Of a stretch of 64,000 nucleotides of DNA, positions 1 to 7,464 are shown in pieces. This DNA comes from Micromonospora sp. WMMD1128 (GTDB lineage: Bacteria; Actinomycetota; Actinomycetes; Mycobacteriales; Micromonosporaceae): positions 5,544,001 to 5,608,000 of the forward strand of contig NZ_CP114902.1 in the NCBI RefSeq assembly GCF_027497235.1. Reading direction: 5' to 3'. Positions within the stretch are counted from its first letter, which is position 1; each line of letters starts with the position of its first letter. The translations under genes were made by a program, and so were the position numbers. Under the pieces are notes generated by a model. The model did not search any database and was not told the DNA's origin. It saw only the letters and a list, made by a program, of their open reading frames with translations.

Positions 1-897
1 GTGGTGCTGAAGCCGGCCGAGACCACCCCGCTCACCGCGCTGCTCTTCGCCGAGATCTGCCAGCAGGCCGACCTGCCGGCCGGCGTGGTCAACATCGTCA
101 CCGGCGCCGGCGACACCGGCCGGGCGCTCGTCGAGCATCCGGGCGTGAACAAGGTCGCGTTCACCGGCTCCACCGAGGTCGGCAAGGCCATCGCGCGTGC
201 CGTCGCCGGCACCCGCAAGAAGCTCACCCTGGAGCTGGGCGGCAAGGCCGCCAACATCGTCTTCGACGACGCCCCGGTCGACCAGGCGGTCGAGGGGATC
301 GTCAACGGCATCTTCTTCAACCAGGGCCACGTCTGCTGCGCCGGCTCCCGCCTGCTGGTCCAGGAGTCGGTCGCGGACCAGGTGCTGGAAGCGCTCAGGT
401 CCCGGATGGCCCGGCTGCGGGTCGGTGATCCGCTGGACAAGAACACCGACATCGGCGCGATCAACTCGGCCGAGCAGCTCGCCCGGATCCGCGAGCTGTC
501 CGACGCCGGCGCCGCCGAAGGCGCGCAGCGCTGGTCGCCGCCGTGCGAGCTGCCCGACCGCGGCTTCTGGTTCGCGCCGACCATCTTCACCGGCGTCACC
601 CAGGCGCACCGGATCGCCCGCGAGGAGATCTTCGGCCCGGTGCTGTCCGTGCTCACCTTCCGCACCCCGGCGGAGGCCGTTGAGAAGGCCAACAACACGC
701 CGTACGGCCTGTCGGCCGGGATCTGGACCGACAAGGGTTCCCGGATCCTGTGGGTGGCCGACCGGCTGCGCGCCGGCGTGGTCTGGGCCAACACGTTCAA
801 CAAGTTCGACCCGACGTCGCCGTTCGGCGGCTACAAGGAGTCGGGCTACGGTCGCGAGGGCGGCCGGCACGGGCTGGAGGCGTACCTCAATGTCTGA
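1..897 (+). CDS. Aldehyde dehydrogenase, C-terminal part (5' end outside window)
   Basis: This is an NAD(P)-dependent aldehyde dehydrogenase that would oxidise an aldehyde to an acid or acyl product in the cytoplasm. The visible 298 residues start inside the NAD-binding domain (VLKPAETTPL), so roughly 180 N-terminal residues lie left of the window; the GTG at base 1 is not a real start. The general base Glu is in LTLELGGK (about visible residue 78) and the nucleophilic Cys is in FFNQGHVCCAGSR (about residue 112). The closing PFGGYKESGYGREGG and ALEAY-like end are typical. It overlaps the next dehydrogenase-like gene by 8 bases, so the two are translationally coupled. In actinobacteria such pairs often follow deoC, which would fit acetaldehyde from deoxyribose breakdown; that is inference because deoC is not in view. 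Confidence 0.93.
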   Translation: MVLKPAETTPLTALLFAEICQQADLPAGVVNIVTGAGDTGRALVEHPGVNKVAFTGSTEVGKAIARAVAGTRKKLTLELGGKAANIVFDDAPVDQAVEGIVNGIFFNQGHVCCAGSRLLVQESVADQVLEALRSRMARLRVGDPLDKNTDIGAINSAEQLARIRELSDAGAAEGAQRWSPPCELPDRGFWFAPTIFTGVTQAHRIAREEIFGPVLSVLTFRTPAEAVEKANNTPYGLSAGIWTDKGSRILWVADRLRAGVVWANTFNKFDPTSPFGGYKESGYGREGGRHGLEAYLNV

Positions 898-1714
898 GCG
901 GGTCGCGGTACGCAAGACGTACAAGCTCTTCATCGGCGGGAAGTTCCCGCGCAGCGAGTCGGGACGGTCGTATCTGGTGCAATCCGCGAACGTGTCGTTG
1001 GCCTCCCGCAAGGACGCGCGGGACGCGGTGGTCGCCGCCCGGGCCGCGGTGAAGGGCTGGGCCGGGGCGACCGCGTACAACCGGGGTCAGATCCTCTACC
1101 GGGTGGCCGAGATGCTTGAGGGCCGGCGCGAGCAGTTCGTGGCGCTCGGCGTACCCGCCGACGAGGTCGACGCCGCGATCGACCGCTGGGTCTGGTACGC
1201 CGGATGGTCCGACAAGCTGCCGCAGGTCTACGGCGGGGCGAACCCGGTGGCCGGCCCGTACTTCAACCTGTCCGCGCCGGAGCCGACAGGCGTGGTGGCG
1301 GTGGTGGCCCCGGAGGCGCCGGCGCTGCTCGGCCTGGTGAGCGTGGTCGCCCCGGCGATCGTCACCGGCAACACCGTGGTGGTGGCCGCCTCCCCGGCGG
1401 CCCCGCTGGCGGCGGTGACCCTGGCCGAGGTGCTGGCCACCTCCGATCTGCCCGGCGGCGTGGTCAACATCCTCACCGGGCGGCTGTCCGAGACGGTGCC
1501 GACGCTCGCCGCGCACATGGATGTGAACGCGATCGACCTGACCGGTGCCGCCGACGCCGAGCTGGCGGCGGAGCTGGAGGTCAAGGCCGCGGAGAACCTC
1601 AAGCGGGTGCTCCGGCCGGCTCCGGCCGACCACGACTGGTACGCCGACCCGGGCGTCACCCGGATGACCACGCTCCTGGAGACGAAGACCGTCTGGCACC
1701 CCAAGGGCGTCTGA
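890..1714 (+). CDS. Aldehyde dehydrogenase-like protein lacking the catalytic domain
   Basis: The 274-residue protein matches only the N-terminal coenzyme-binding half of the aldehyde dehydrogenase family (usual length about 480). The family landmark NTVV(L/V)KPSE is altered to NTVVVAASPAAPL, losing the NAD-binding Lys. LTGAADAELAAELEVKAAENL replaces the FTGST segment only loosely, and the Glu of LELGGK and the catalytic Cys are absent. The ATG sits inside the last codons of the complete dehydrogenase upstream. It probably acts as a structural or regulatory partner rather than an enzyme. A simple truncated pseudogene is the alternative, but the reading frame is clean and the C-terminus (KTVWHPKGV) looks like a genuine end. 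Confidence 0.8.
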   Translation: MSERVAVRKTYKLFIGGKFPRSESGRSYLVQSANVSLASRKDARDAVVAARAAVKGWAGATAYNRGQILYRVAEMLEGRREQFVALGVPADEVDAAIDRWVWYAGWSDKLPQVYGGANPVAGPYFNLSAPEPTGVVAVVAPEAPALLGLVSVVAPAIVTGNTVVVAASPAAPLAAVTLAEVLATSDLPGGVVNILTGRLSETVPTLAAHMDVNAIDLTGAADAELAAELEVKAAENLKRVLRPAPADHDWYADPGVTRMTTLLETKTVWHPKGV

Positions 1715-1724
1715 CCCCTCTCTA

Positions 1725-1737
1725 CTACGGGGGGTAG
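1725..1737. promoter_or_regulatory. Putative BlaI operator
   Basis: An imperfect dyad CTAC-N5-GTAG lies about 10 bases before the BlaI start codon. It resembles the CTAC/GTAG palindromes bound by BlaI/MecI repressors in mycobacteria, so autoregulation of the blaI-M56 pair is likely. The assignment rests on position and motif only. Confidence 0.45.
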
Positions 1738-1746
1738 GATTGGGGG

Positions 1747-2292
1747 GTGACTCGGCTGGGGGACCTTGAGCGTGCGGTGATGGACGTGCTGTGGGATTCG
1801 GCGTCCGCCACGCCGGACGGCGTGACCGTGCGCGAGGTCGCCGACGCCCTGGACGGGCGTGAGCTGGCGTACACGACCGTGATGACCGTGCTCGACCGGC
1901 TCGCCGGCAAGGGCATGGTGCAGCGCGAGCGGGAGGGGCGGGCCTGGCGTTACCGGCCCGCCGCCACCCGGGAGGCGCACATCGCCCAGCTCATGCTCGA
2001 CGCCCTCGACCTGGGTGGCAGCCGGGACGCCGCGCTCGTCCGCTTCGCCCGCTCGGTGACCGGCACGGAGGCGGACGTGCTCCGCGCCGCGCTCGCCGCC
2101 GAGGCGGCCGAGGCAGGCCCGCACACCGGCGCCCGATCCCGCGCCGCAGGGCCGGAGGCGGCCGAAGCAGGCCCCCATACCGGCGCCCGATCCCGCGCCG
2201 CAGGGCCGGCCGGCGCCGAGGCCGGGCTGACCGGACGGGTCGAGGATGCGCGGCCCGCCGGGCCGGCGCTCGACGAGGCGACGGACCGGTAG
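1747..2292 (+). CDS. BlaI/MecI/CopY family transcriptional repressor
   Basis: The N-terminal ~85 residues form a BlaI-type winged helix (GDLERAVMDVLWD, then AYTTVMTVLDRLAGKGMVQRE as the recognition region), the fold that represses beta-lactamase or stress genes until cleaved. The middle (AHIAQLMLDALDLGGSRDAALVRFA) is the dimerisation segment. The protein is 181 residues, longer than the usual ~120-130, because of a low-complexity tail containing two copies of an 18-residue repeat. GTG start with a G-rich leader. The downstream M56 metalloprotease is the usual BlaR1-like partner. Confidence 0.9.
   Translation: MTRLGDLERAVMDVLWDSASATPDGVTVREVADALDGRELAYTTVMTVLDRLAGKGMVQREREGRAWRYRPAATREAHIAQLMLDALDLGGSRDAALVRFARSVTGTEADVLRAALAAEAAEAGPHTGARSRAAGPEAAEAGPHTGARSRAAGPAGAEAGLTGRVEDARPAGPALDEATDR
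2101..2208 (+). repeat. 54-bp tandem duplication inside the blaI tail
   Basis: Two adjacent 54-bp units (breakpoint at 2154/2155) differ at only three positions and encode an 18-residue repeat (EAAEAGPHTGARSRAAGP) twice. The unit length is a multiple of three, so the frame is kept. Two of the three differences change a residue or codon slightly, suggesting a fairly recent duplication. Confidence 0.9.
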
Positions 2293-2302
2293 GGCGACCG
2301 CC

Positions 2303-3208
2303 GTGGCGTACGCCGTGCACTTCGCCGCGACCGTCCTGGCCTGCTGGCTGACCGCGCAGGTCCTCGCCGCCGCGCGCTGGACGTGGCGGGCGCCTCGGGT
2401 GGCGATCGTCTGCTGGCAGGCGGTCGGGTTGGCGCTCGGGCTCTCCGCCATGGGGCTGCCGATGGCGGTCGGGCTCACCGCCTACGACCGGCCGACCGGG
2501 AGCGCGCTGCTGGCGCTCGCCGACGACCTGACCCACGGCACGCTGCCGGCCGGCGTGGGCGCGGCGCACCTCGGCCTGGTCGGGGTCGGCTTCGGTATCG
2601 GCGCGGTGCTGCTCACCACGACCGTGCGCGCGGTGCACGGCGCGGTACGCGCCCAGCGCCGGCATCGGGAGCTGCTCAGCCTGGTGGCGCGGCGCGACCC
2701 GACGGTGCCCGGCGCGCTGGTGCTCGACCATCCGAGTGCGGCGGCCTACTGCCTGCCCGGGGTGCGGCCCCGGGTGGTGGTCAGCGCCGGCACTGTCGAC
2801 CTGCTCGACCCGGCGGAGTTGGCGGCGGTGCTGGCCCACGAGCGGGCGCACGCGCAGGAGCGGCACGACCTGGTGCTGCTGCCGTTCACCGCGTTGTGTC
2901 GGGCGCTGCCCTGGTTCCGCTGGGTGCGCGACGCGCACGCCCGGGTGGCGCTGCTTGTCGAGATGCGCGCGGACGACAAGGCCCGGGAGTTGCACGCGGA
3001 GGAGCCGCTTGCCGGCGCGCTGCGCCGGTTCGCCGCCGCCGGGCACCGGGTCACGCCGGCCGGCACGCTCGGCATCGGCGACCGTGACCTGGACGTACGG
3101 GTGCAGCGCCTGCTTGTCGCGGACCGTCCGCCCCGGGTGCTCGGCGCCGCCGCGTTGGCCGTTGCCGCCACCCTGGTCGCGCTGCCGATCTCCCTGTTCC
3201 TCAGCTGA
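2303..3208 (+). CDS. M56 family (BlaR1-like) membrane zinc metalloprotease
   Basis: A 301-residue integral membrane protease. Hydrophobic segments lie near residues 2-22, 32-58 and 86-106, and the zinc motif HERAH (HExxH) is at about residues 179-183 after the typical ELAAVLAHE context. A last hydrophobic helix closes the C-terminus. It lacks the extracellular penicillin-binding sensor domain of BlaR1, like most actinobacterial M56 proteins. I chose the GTG at 2303, just after the blaI stop and behind an AGGGCG box, over the ATG at 2246, which would add an Arg-rich stretch overlapping blaI. It probably cleaves the BlaI repressor in response to an unknown envelope signal. Confidence 0.85.
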   Translation: MAYAVHFAATVLACWLTAQVLAAARWTWRAPRVAIVCWQAVGLALGLSAMGLPMAVGLTAYDRPTGSALLALADDLTHGTLPAGVGAAHLGLVGVGFGIGAVLLTTTVRAVHGAVRAQRRHRELLSLVARRDPTVPGALVLDHPSAAAYCLPGVRPRVVVSAGTVDLLDPAELAAVLAHERAHAQERHDLVLLPFTALCRALPWFRWVRDAHARVALLVEMRADDKARELHAEEPLAGALRRFAAAGHRVTPAGTLGIGDRDLDVRVQRLLVADRPPRVLGAAALAVAATLVALPISLFLS

Positions 3209-3240
3209 TTCTGGCGCCGCCCTCGCGCGCGTCCTCGGGC

Positions 3241-3291
3241 GTTCAAGCGGGGCCCGTTCCTCTACCGCAGGCGTTAAGCGGGGGCCCCGCC
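3241..3291. repeat. Two GTTAAG/GGGGCCC dispersed elements
   Basis: Two direct copies of a GTT(A/C)AAGCGGGG(G)CCC motif (at 3241 and 3272) lie just after the M56 gene. The same motif recurs after several other genes in this window. It is GC-rich and partly self-complementary, so it could act as a terminator. Confidence 0.6.
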
Positions 3292-3305
3292 TTCGGTCTG
3301 TATGG

Positions 3306-3333
3306 GTAGATAGCCTACGTGTAGGGTGGCTAC
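3306..3333. promoter_or_regulatory. Tandem GTAG-N5-CTAC dyads at the cyd promoter
   Basis: Two copies of GTAG-N5-CTAC (3306-3318 and 3321-3333) are spaced 15 bases apart, 32-59 bases before cydA. The first, GTAGATAGCCTAC, differs at one base from the GTAGAAAGCCTAC dyad in front of padR at the other end of this cluster. This suggests PadR control of the cyd operon. BlaI, which also favours CTAC/GTAG palindromes, is the alternative. Confidence 0.5.
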
Positions 3334-3364
3334 GACAAGAGAGCCAACCTGTGGGAGGACGGCC

Positions 3365-4612
3365 ATGGACCCCCTGCTCCTCGCCCGACTTCAGTTCGCC
3401 ACCACCACCTCGATCCACTTCCTCTTCGTGGTGGTCACGCTCGGGTTGGTCACCCTGCTGGTCGGGCTCCAGACCGCCGGCTACCTCACCGGCAAACCGG
3501 TGTACGAGCGGCTGACCCGGTTCTGGGGCCAGCTCTACGTGATCAACTATGTGCTCGGGATCGCCAGCGGGATCGTCATGGAGTTCCAGTTCGGGCTGAA
3601 CTGGAGCGGCCTGTCGCGCTACGTGGGCAACGTGTTCGGCGCGCCGCTGGCCATCGAGACGCTCGTCGCGTTCTTCCTGGAGTCCACGTTCCTCGGCATG
3701 TGGATCTTCGGGTGGCACCGGCTCCGGCGCGGCGTGCACCTGGCGCTGCTCTGGGGCGTCGCGCTCACCGCGTACGCCTCGGCGTTCTGGATCATGGTGG
3801 CGAACGCCTGGCTCCAGCACCCGGTCGGCTACGAGGTACGCGACGGCGTCGCCCACCTGACCGACTTCGGCGCACTCGTCACCAACCCCACGTTCGGCTT
3901 CGCGTTCGGCCACGTGCTGTCGGCGAGCCTGGTCACCGGCGGCCTGCTGATGGCCGCGGTCAGCGCCTGGCACCTGCTCCGGCGTACCCCCGATTTTCTG
4001 CTCTTCCGCACCTCGCTGCGGCTCGGCCTGGTCACCGCGGCGGTCGCGGTCAGCGCGTTGCAGGGTTTCGGCTTCGCCCAGTTCGGCCCGGTCGGCCAGC
4101 TCCAGCCGACCAAGTTCGGCGGCGGCCCGGACCGGGACGCGACGGTCGCCGACTGGACCGCGCGGTTCGGCCCCGGCGACTGGACCCCGCCCGCGCTGTC
4201 CAGCGTCGGCCTCGGCTTCATGATCCTGATCGGCTTCGCCCTGGGCTGCGTCTGGCTCCTGCTGCCGCTGCTGTGGCGCGACTGGATCATCCGGCTGAGG
4301 TTCCCGCTCCGGCTGGTCCTGGTCGGGCTGCCGCTGCCGTTCGCGGCGGTGCTGCTCGGCTGGATCGCCCGGGAGGTGGGCCGCCAGCCCTGGGCGGCGT
4401 ATGGGCTGCTGCCCACCTCGCAGGCCGTGTCGCCGGTGTCGCCCGGGCTGATGCTCACCTCGCTGATCGGATTCGGCCTGCTGCTCGGCGCGCTCGCGGT
4501 CACCAACTGGGTGCTGCTGGCCCGGCACGCCGCCCGGGGTGCGCTCGACCCCGCCCTGGGCCGCCCGCCCGCGCCCGACACCGACCCCGACCGTCAGCCC
4601 GTGTTCGCCTGA
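3365..4612 (+). CDS. cydA: Cytochrome bd ubiquinol/menaquinol oxidase subunit I
   Basis: Membrane quinol oxidase subunit carrying the three haems of the high-affinity terminal oxidase bd. The 415-residue length and short periplasmic loop put it in the short-Q-loop class typical of actinobacteria. Visible marks: TTSIHFLFVV with His18 (haem ligand near the N-terminus), FGFAFGHVLSASLVTGG with the second axial His, and the quinol-site motif GRQPWAAYGLLPT. About nine membrane segments are evident. The ATG at 3365 follows GGGAGGAC. It is first in cydABDC, 11 bases before cydB. Confidence 0.97.
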   Translation: MDPLLLARLQFATTTSIHFLFVVVTLGLVTLLVGLQTAGYLTGKPVYERLTRFWGQLYVINYVLGIASGIVMEFQFGLNWSGLSRYVGNVFGAPLAIETLVAFFLESTFLGMWIFGWHRLRRGVHLALLWGVALTAYASAFWIMVANAWLQHPVGYEVRDGVAHLTDFGALVTNPTFGFAFGHVLSASLVTGGLLMAAVSAWHLLRRTPDFLLFRTSLRLGLVTAAVAVSALQGFGFAQFGPVGQLQPTKFGGGPDRDATVADWTARFGPGDWTPPALSSVGLGFMILIGFALGCVWLLLPLLWRDWIIRLRFPLRLVLVGLPLPFAAVLLGWIAREVGRQPWAAYGLLPTSQAVSPVSPGLMLTSLIGFGLLLGALAVTNWVLLARHAARGALDPALGRPPAPDTDPDRQPVFA

Positions 4613-4623
4613 GGGAGCCCGCC

Positions 4624-5703
4624 GTGGAACTCGCCTGGTACGCCCTGCTCGGCCTCTTCTTCGCCGCCTACCTGGTGCTCGGCGGCTACGACTACGGCGT
4701 CGCCCTGCTGCTGGCCCGGCACCCCACCGGTCCCGGCGGAACCGCCCTCAGCGCCACCACCTCCGGCGGAACCGCCCCCGACGCCACCGCCGGGGGCGGG
4801 ACGACGGGCCGGCGCGCCGCGCTCACCGCCGTCGGCCCGTTCTTCCTCGGCAACGAGGTGTGGCTGGTGGCCTCGGTCGGTATCCTGTTCGGCGCCTTCC
4901 CCACCCTGGAGGGCGAGCTGCTCTCCGGCTTCTACCCGGTGGTGCTCGGCGCGCTGACCGGGGTGGTGCTGGTGACCGCCGGCGTGCAACTGCGCGGCCG
5001 GGCGGGCGGCGAGGCGGCCCGGGCCGGCTGGGACCGGCTCGTCGTGGCCGGCGGCGTGCTTGCCGCGCTGGGTTGGGGCGCGCTGCTGGGCGGCCTGCTC
5101 CAGGGGGTGCCGCGCGCCGCCGACGGGCACGTGGCCGGCGTCGGCCACGTGGTCACCCCGTTCGTCGCCGCCGCCGGGCTGACGCTGCTCGCGCTCGTCG
5201 CGGTGCACGGTGCGACGTTCCTCACGCTCCGGCTGCCGGCCGGCGACACGACCGCGCACGCCCGCCTGGCCCGCGGCCTGGTGCCCGCCGCGCTCACCGC
5301 GGTCGCCGCGGCCACCGTCCTCGGCCTGCTCTCCGACCGGGTACGCGCTGCCGTGGCGCGGCCGGCGATCGCCGTACTCCTGCCGTTGGCGCTGGTGGCG
5401 GCGTTGCTGGTGGCCCGCGCGGCGCTGCGCCGGGGTCGGGCCGGGGTGGCCTTCGTGGCCACCGCGGCGGCGCTGGCGCTGCCCGCCCCGCTCGTCGGCG
5501 CCGCGCTCTGGCCCCGGGTCCTGGTCTCCACCACCGACCCGGCGACCTCGCTCACCGTCGCCGAAGCGGCGGCGAGCCGCCCGACGCTGGCGCTGCTGGG
5601 TTGGCTCGTGCTGCCGCTCGTGCCGGCCCTACTAGGCTTTCAGGCGATGTGCTGGTGGGTGTTCCGGGGACGGATCGACGGCAGGGCGCCGGTGTACTGG
5701 TGA
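4624..5703 (+). CDS. cydB: Cytochrome bd oxidase subunit II
   Basis: Partner membrane subunit of CydA, 359 residues with about nine transmembrane helices. Family marks are GGYDYGVALLL (usual GFDFGVG) near residue 21 and FFLGNEVWLVA near residue 76. Between them sits an extra Gly/Thr/Ala-rich stretch of about 25 residues containing a repeated GGTA(L/P)-type unit, absent from ordinary CydB proteins. GTG start after a GAGGGAG box. Its stop overlaps the cydD GTG (GTGA), so subunit and maturation-factor synthesis are coupled. Confidence 0.95.
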   Translation: MELAWYALLGLFFAAYLVLGGYDYGVALLLARHPTGPGGTALSATTSGGTAPDATAGGGTTGRRAALTAVGPFFLGNEVWLVASVGILFGAFPTLEGELLSGFYPVVLGALTGVVLVTAGVQLRGRAGGEAARAGWDRLVVAGGVLAALGWGALLGGLLQGVPRAADGHVAGVGHVVTPFVAAAGLTLLALVAVHGATFLTLRLPAGDTTAHARLARGLVPAALTAVAAATVLGLLSDRVRAAVARPAIAVLLPLALVAALLVARAALRRGRAGVAFVATAAALALPAPLVGAALWPRVLVSTTDPATSLTVAEAAASRPTLALLGWLVLPLVPALLGFQAMCWWVFRGRIDGRAPVYW

Positions 5704-7382
5704 ACCGCCGTCCGTTCGACCCACGTCTGCTGCGCCGGGTCCCCGCGGCCCGGCGCGACCTCGCCGTGCTCGCGCTGCTCGGGGGCGCGACCGCACTGCT
5801 CGTGGTCGCCCAGGCCACCGCACTGGCCACGCTGCTCGCCACCGCGCTCGACGGGCGGCTGCACCGGCCGGCGCTCGCCGGTCTCCTGGCGGCGGTCGCG
5901 GCCCGGGCGCTTGTCGCCTGGGCGCAGGGCACGGTGGCGGCGCGGGCCGCCGCGACGGTCAAGGCGGCGCTGCGGGCGGATCTGCTGCACGCGGTCGGCC
6001 GGCACGGTCCGACCTGGGTCGCCGGCCAGCGGGCCGGGCAGCTCGCCACGCTCGCCGGTCGCGGGCTGGACGCGCTCGACGCCTACTTCACCGGCTACCT
6101 GCCGCAGCTCGTGCTGAGCGTGACCGTGCCGGCGGCGGTGCTGGCCCGGATCGTGTTCGCCGACTGGAGCTCGGCGCTGATCATCGCGCTCACCATCCCG
6201 CTCATCCCGATCTTCGGGGCGCTGCTCGGCTGGCAGGCGCAGGCCGCCACGGAACGGCAGTGGCGGCGGCTGTCGCTGCTCGGCGGGCACTTCCTCGACA
6301 TGGTCGCCGGGTTGCCCACGCTGCGCGCGTTCGGCCGGGCCCGGGCGCAGGTCGACGTGGTGCGCCGGATGGCCGACGGGCACCGCGCGGCCACCATGCG
6401 GACGCTGCGGATCGCGTTCCTGTCCGCGCTGGTCCTGGAGCTGGTCGCCACACTCTCCGTGGCGCTGGTGGCGGTGCCGGTCGGGCTCCGCCTGCTCGGC
6501 GGCGGGATCACGCTCTCCACCGCGCTGCTGGTGCTGCTGCTCACCCCGGAGGCTTACCTGCCGCTGCGAGCCGCGGGCAGCCGGTTCCACGCCAGCATGG
6601 AGGGGCTCACCGCGCTGGACGAGGCGCTCACCCTGTCCGCGACCGACCCCGCCACCGGGCCCGCCGGCGACCACCGTCCGGCTCCGGACGGCCGCGGCGA
6701 GATCCGCTTCGAGGGCGTGACCGTCGCGTACGACCGGACGACCGCGCTGCGCGACGTCACGCTCACCATCCGGCCCGGCGACCGGGTGGCGATCATCGGG
6801 CCGAGCGGCGCGGGCAAGAGCACGCTGCTCAACCTGCTTCTCGGCTTCGTCGCCCCGACCGCCGGCCGGATCACCGTGGACGGCGTCGACCTGGCCGGGG
6901 TGGACCTCGACGCCTGGCGTCGCGAGCTGGCCTGGGTGCCGCAGCGGGCGCATCTGTTCGCCGGGTCGCTTGCCGACAACATCCGCCTCGGCGCCCCGGA
7001 CACGGCCGACGACACGCTTGCCGCCGCCGTCTCCGACGCGGCGCTCGACGAGGTGGTCGCCGCGCTGCCCGACGGACTCGACACCCGGCTCGGCGAGCGC
7101 GGTCACGGCCTGTCCAGCGGGCAGCGGCAACGGATCGCGCTGGCCCGGGCGTTCCTCCGCGACGCCCCGGTGGTGCTCCTGGACGAGCCGACCGCCCGCC
7201 TGGACAGCGCCAGCGAGGCGGTGGTCCTGGACGCCACCCGGCGGCTGGTCGCCGGCCGGACCGCGCTGCTCGTCGCGCACCGGCCCGCGCTGCTCGCCGA
7301 CGCCGACCGGATCCTGCGGGTCTCCGACGGCCGGGTCACCGAGCTGCACCCGACGGCCACCGGCACGGCGGTGACCCGATGA
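5700..7382 (+). CDS. cydD: ABC exporter CydD (cytochrome bd assembly)
   Basis: Half-transporter that with CydC exports cysteine/glutathione-type thiols or haem-related compounds needed to assemble cytochrome bd. The 560 residues comprise a six-helix membrane domain (about 1-310) and an ATPase domain with Walker A GPSGAGKST, signature LSSGQRQR, Walker B VVLLDEPTARLD and a switch His in LLVAHRP. It begins inside the cydB stop. Its last bases are the first copy of a small duplication reaching into cydC. Confidence 0.95.
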   Translation: MNRRPFDPRLLRRVPAARRDLAVLALLGGATALLVVAQATALATLLATALDGRLHRPALAGLLAAVAARALVAWAQGTVAARAAATVKAALRADLLHAVGRHGPTWVAGQRAGQLATLAGRGLDALDAYFTGYLPQLVLSVTVPAAVLARIVFADWSSALIIALTIPLIPIFGALLGWQAQAATERQWRRLSLLGGHFLDMVAGLPTLRAFGRARAQVDVVRRMADGHRAATMRTLRIAFLSALVLELVATLSVALVAVPVGLRLLGGGITLSTALLVLLLTPEAYLPLRAAGSRFHASMEGLTALDEALTLSATDPATGPAGDHRPAPDGRGEIRFEGVTVAYDRTTALRDVTLTIRPGDRVAIIGPSGAGKSTLLNLLLGFVAPTAGRITVDGVDLAGVDLDAWRRELAWVPQRAHLFAGSLADNIRLGAPDTADDTLAAAVSDAALDEVVAALPDGLDTRLGERGHGLSSGQRQRIALARAFLRDAPVVLLDEPTARLDSASEAVVLDATRRLVAGRTALLVAHRPALLADADRILRVSDGRVTELHPTATGTAVTR

Positions 7383-7464
7383 CGGCCGAGCGGGCCGTGC
7401 TGCGCCTGACGGCCCTCGGTGCGGCGGTGACCCGATGACGGCCGAGCGTGCCGTGCTGCGCCTG
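7366..7464 (+). repeat. Near-perfect direct repeat at the cydD/cydC junction
   Basis: A 43-bp segment covering the end of cydD and the first codons of cydC (7366-7408) is repeated 56 bases later (7422-7464) with one mismatch. A 13-bp spacer lies between the copies. Each copy carries the same ATGA stop/start junction, so cydC now begins at the second copy and the first has become a short ORF. Confidence 0.92.
7379..7438 (+). CDS. 19-residue ORF created by duplication between cydD and cydC
   Basis: The ORF starts with the ancestral cydC-like sequence MTAERAVLRL, then ends with AAVTR, the same five residues that end CydD. It overlaps cydD by ATGA at its start and cydC by ATGA at its end. It is probably a relay that passes ribosomes on from cydD to cydC rather than a functional peptide. 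Nothing proves it is translated. Confidence 0.35.
   Translation: MTAERAVLRLTALGAAVTR

Noticed and set aside
2303..3208. BlaR1 beta-lactam sensor
   Set aside because: The M56 protease has no extracellular penicillin-binding domain and no beta-lactamase gene is nearby.
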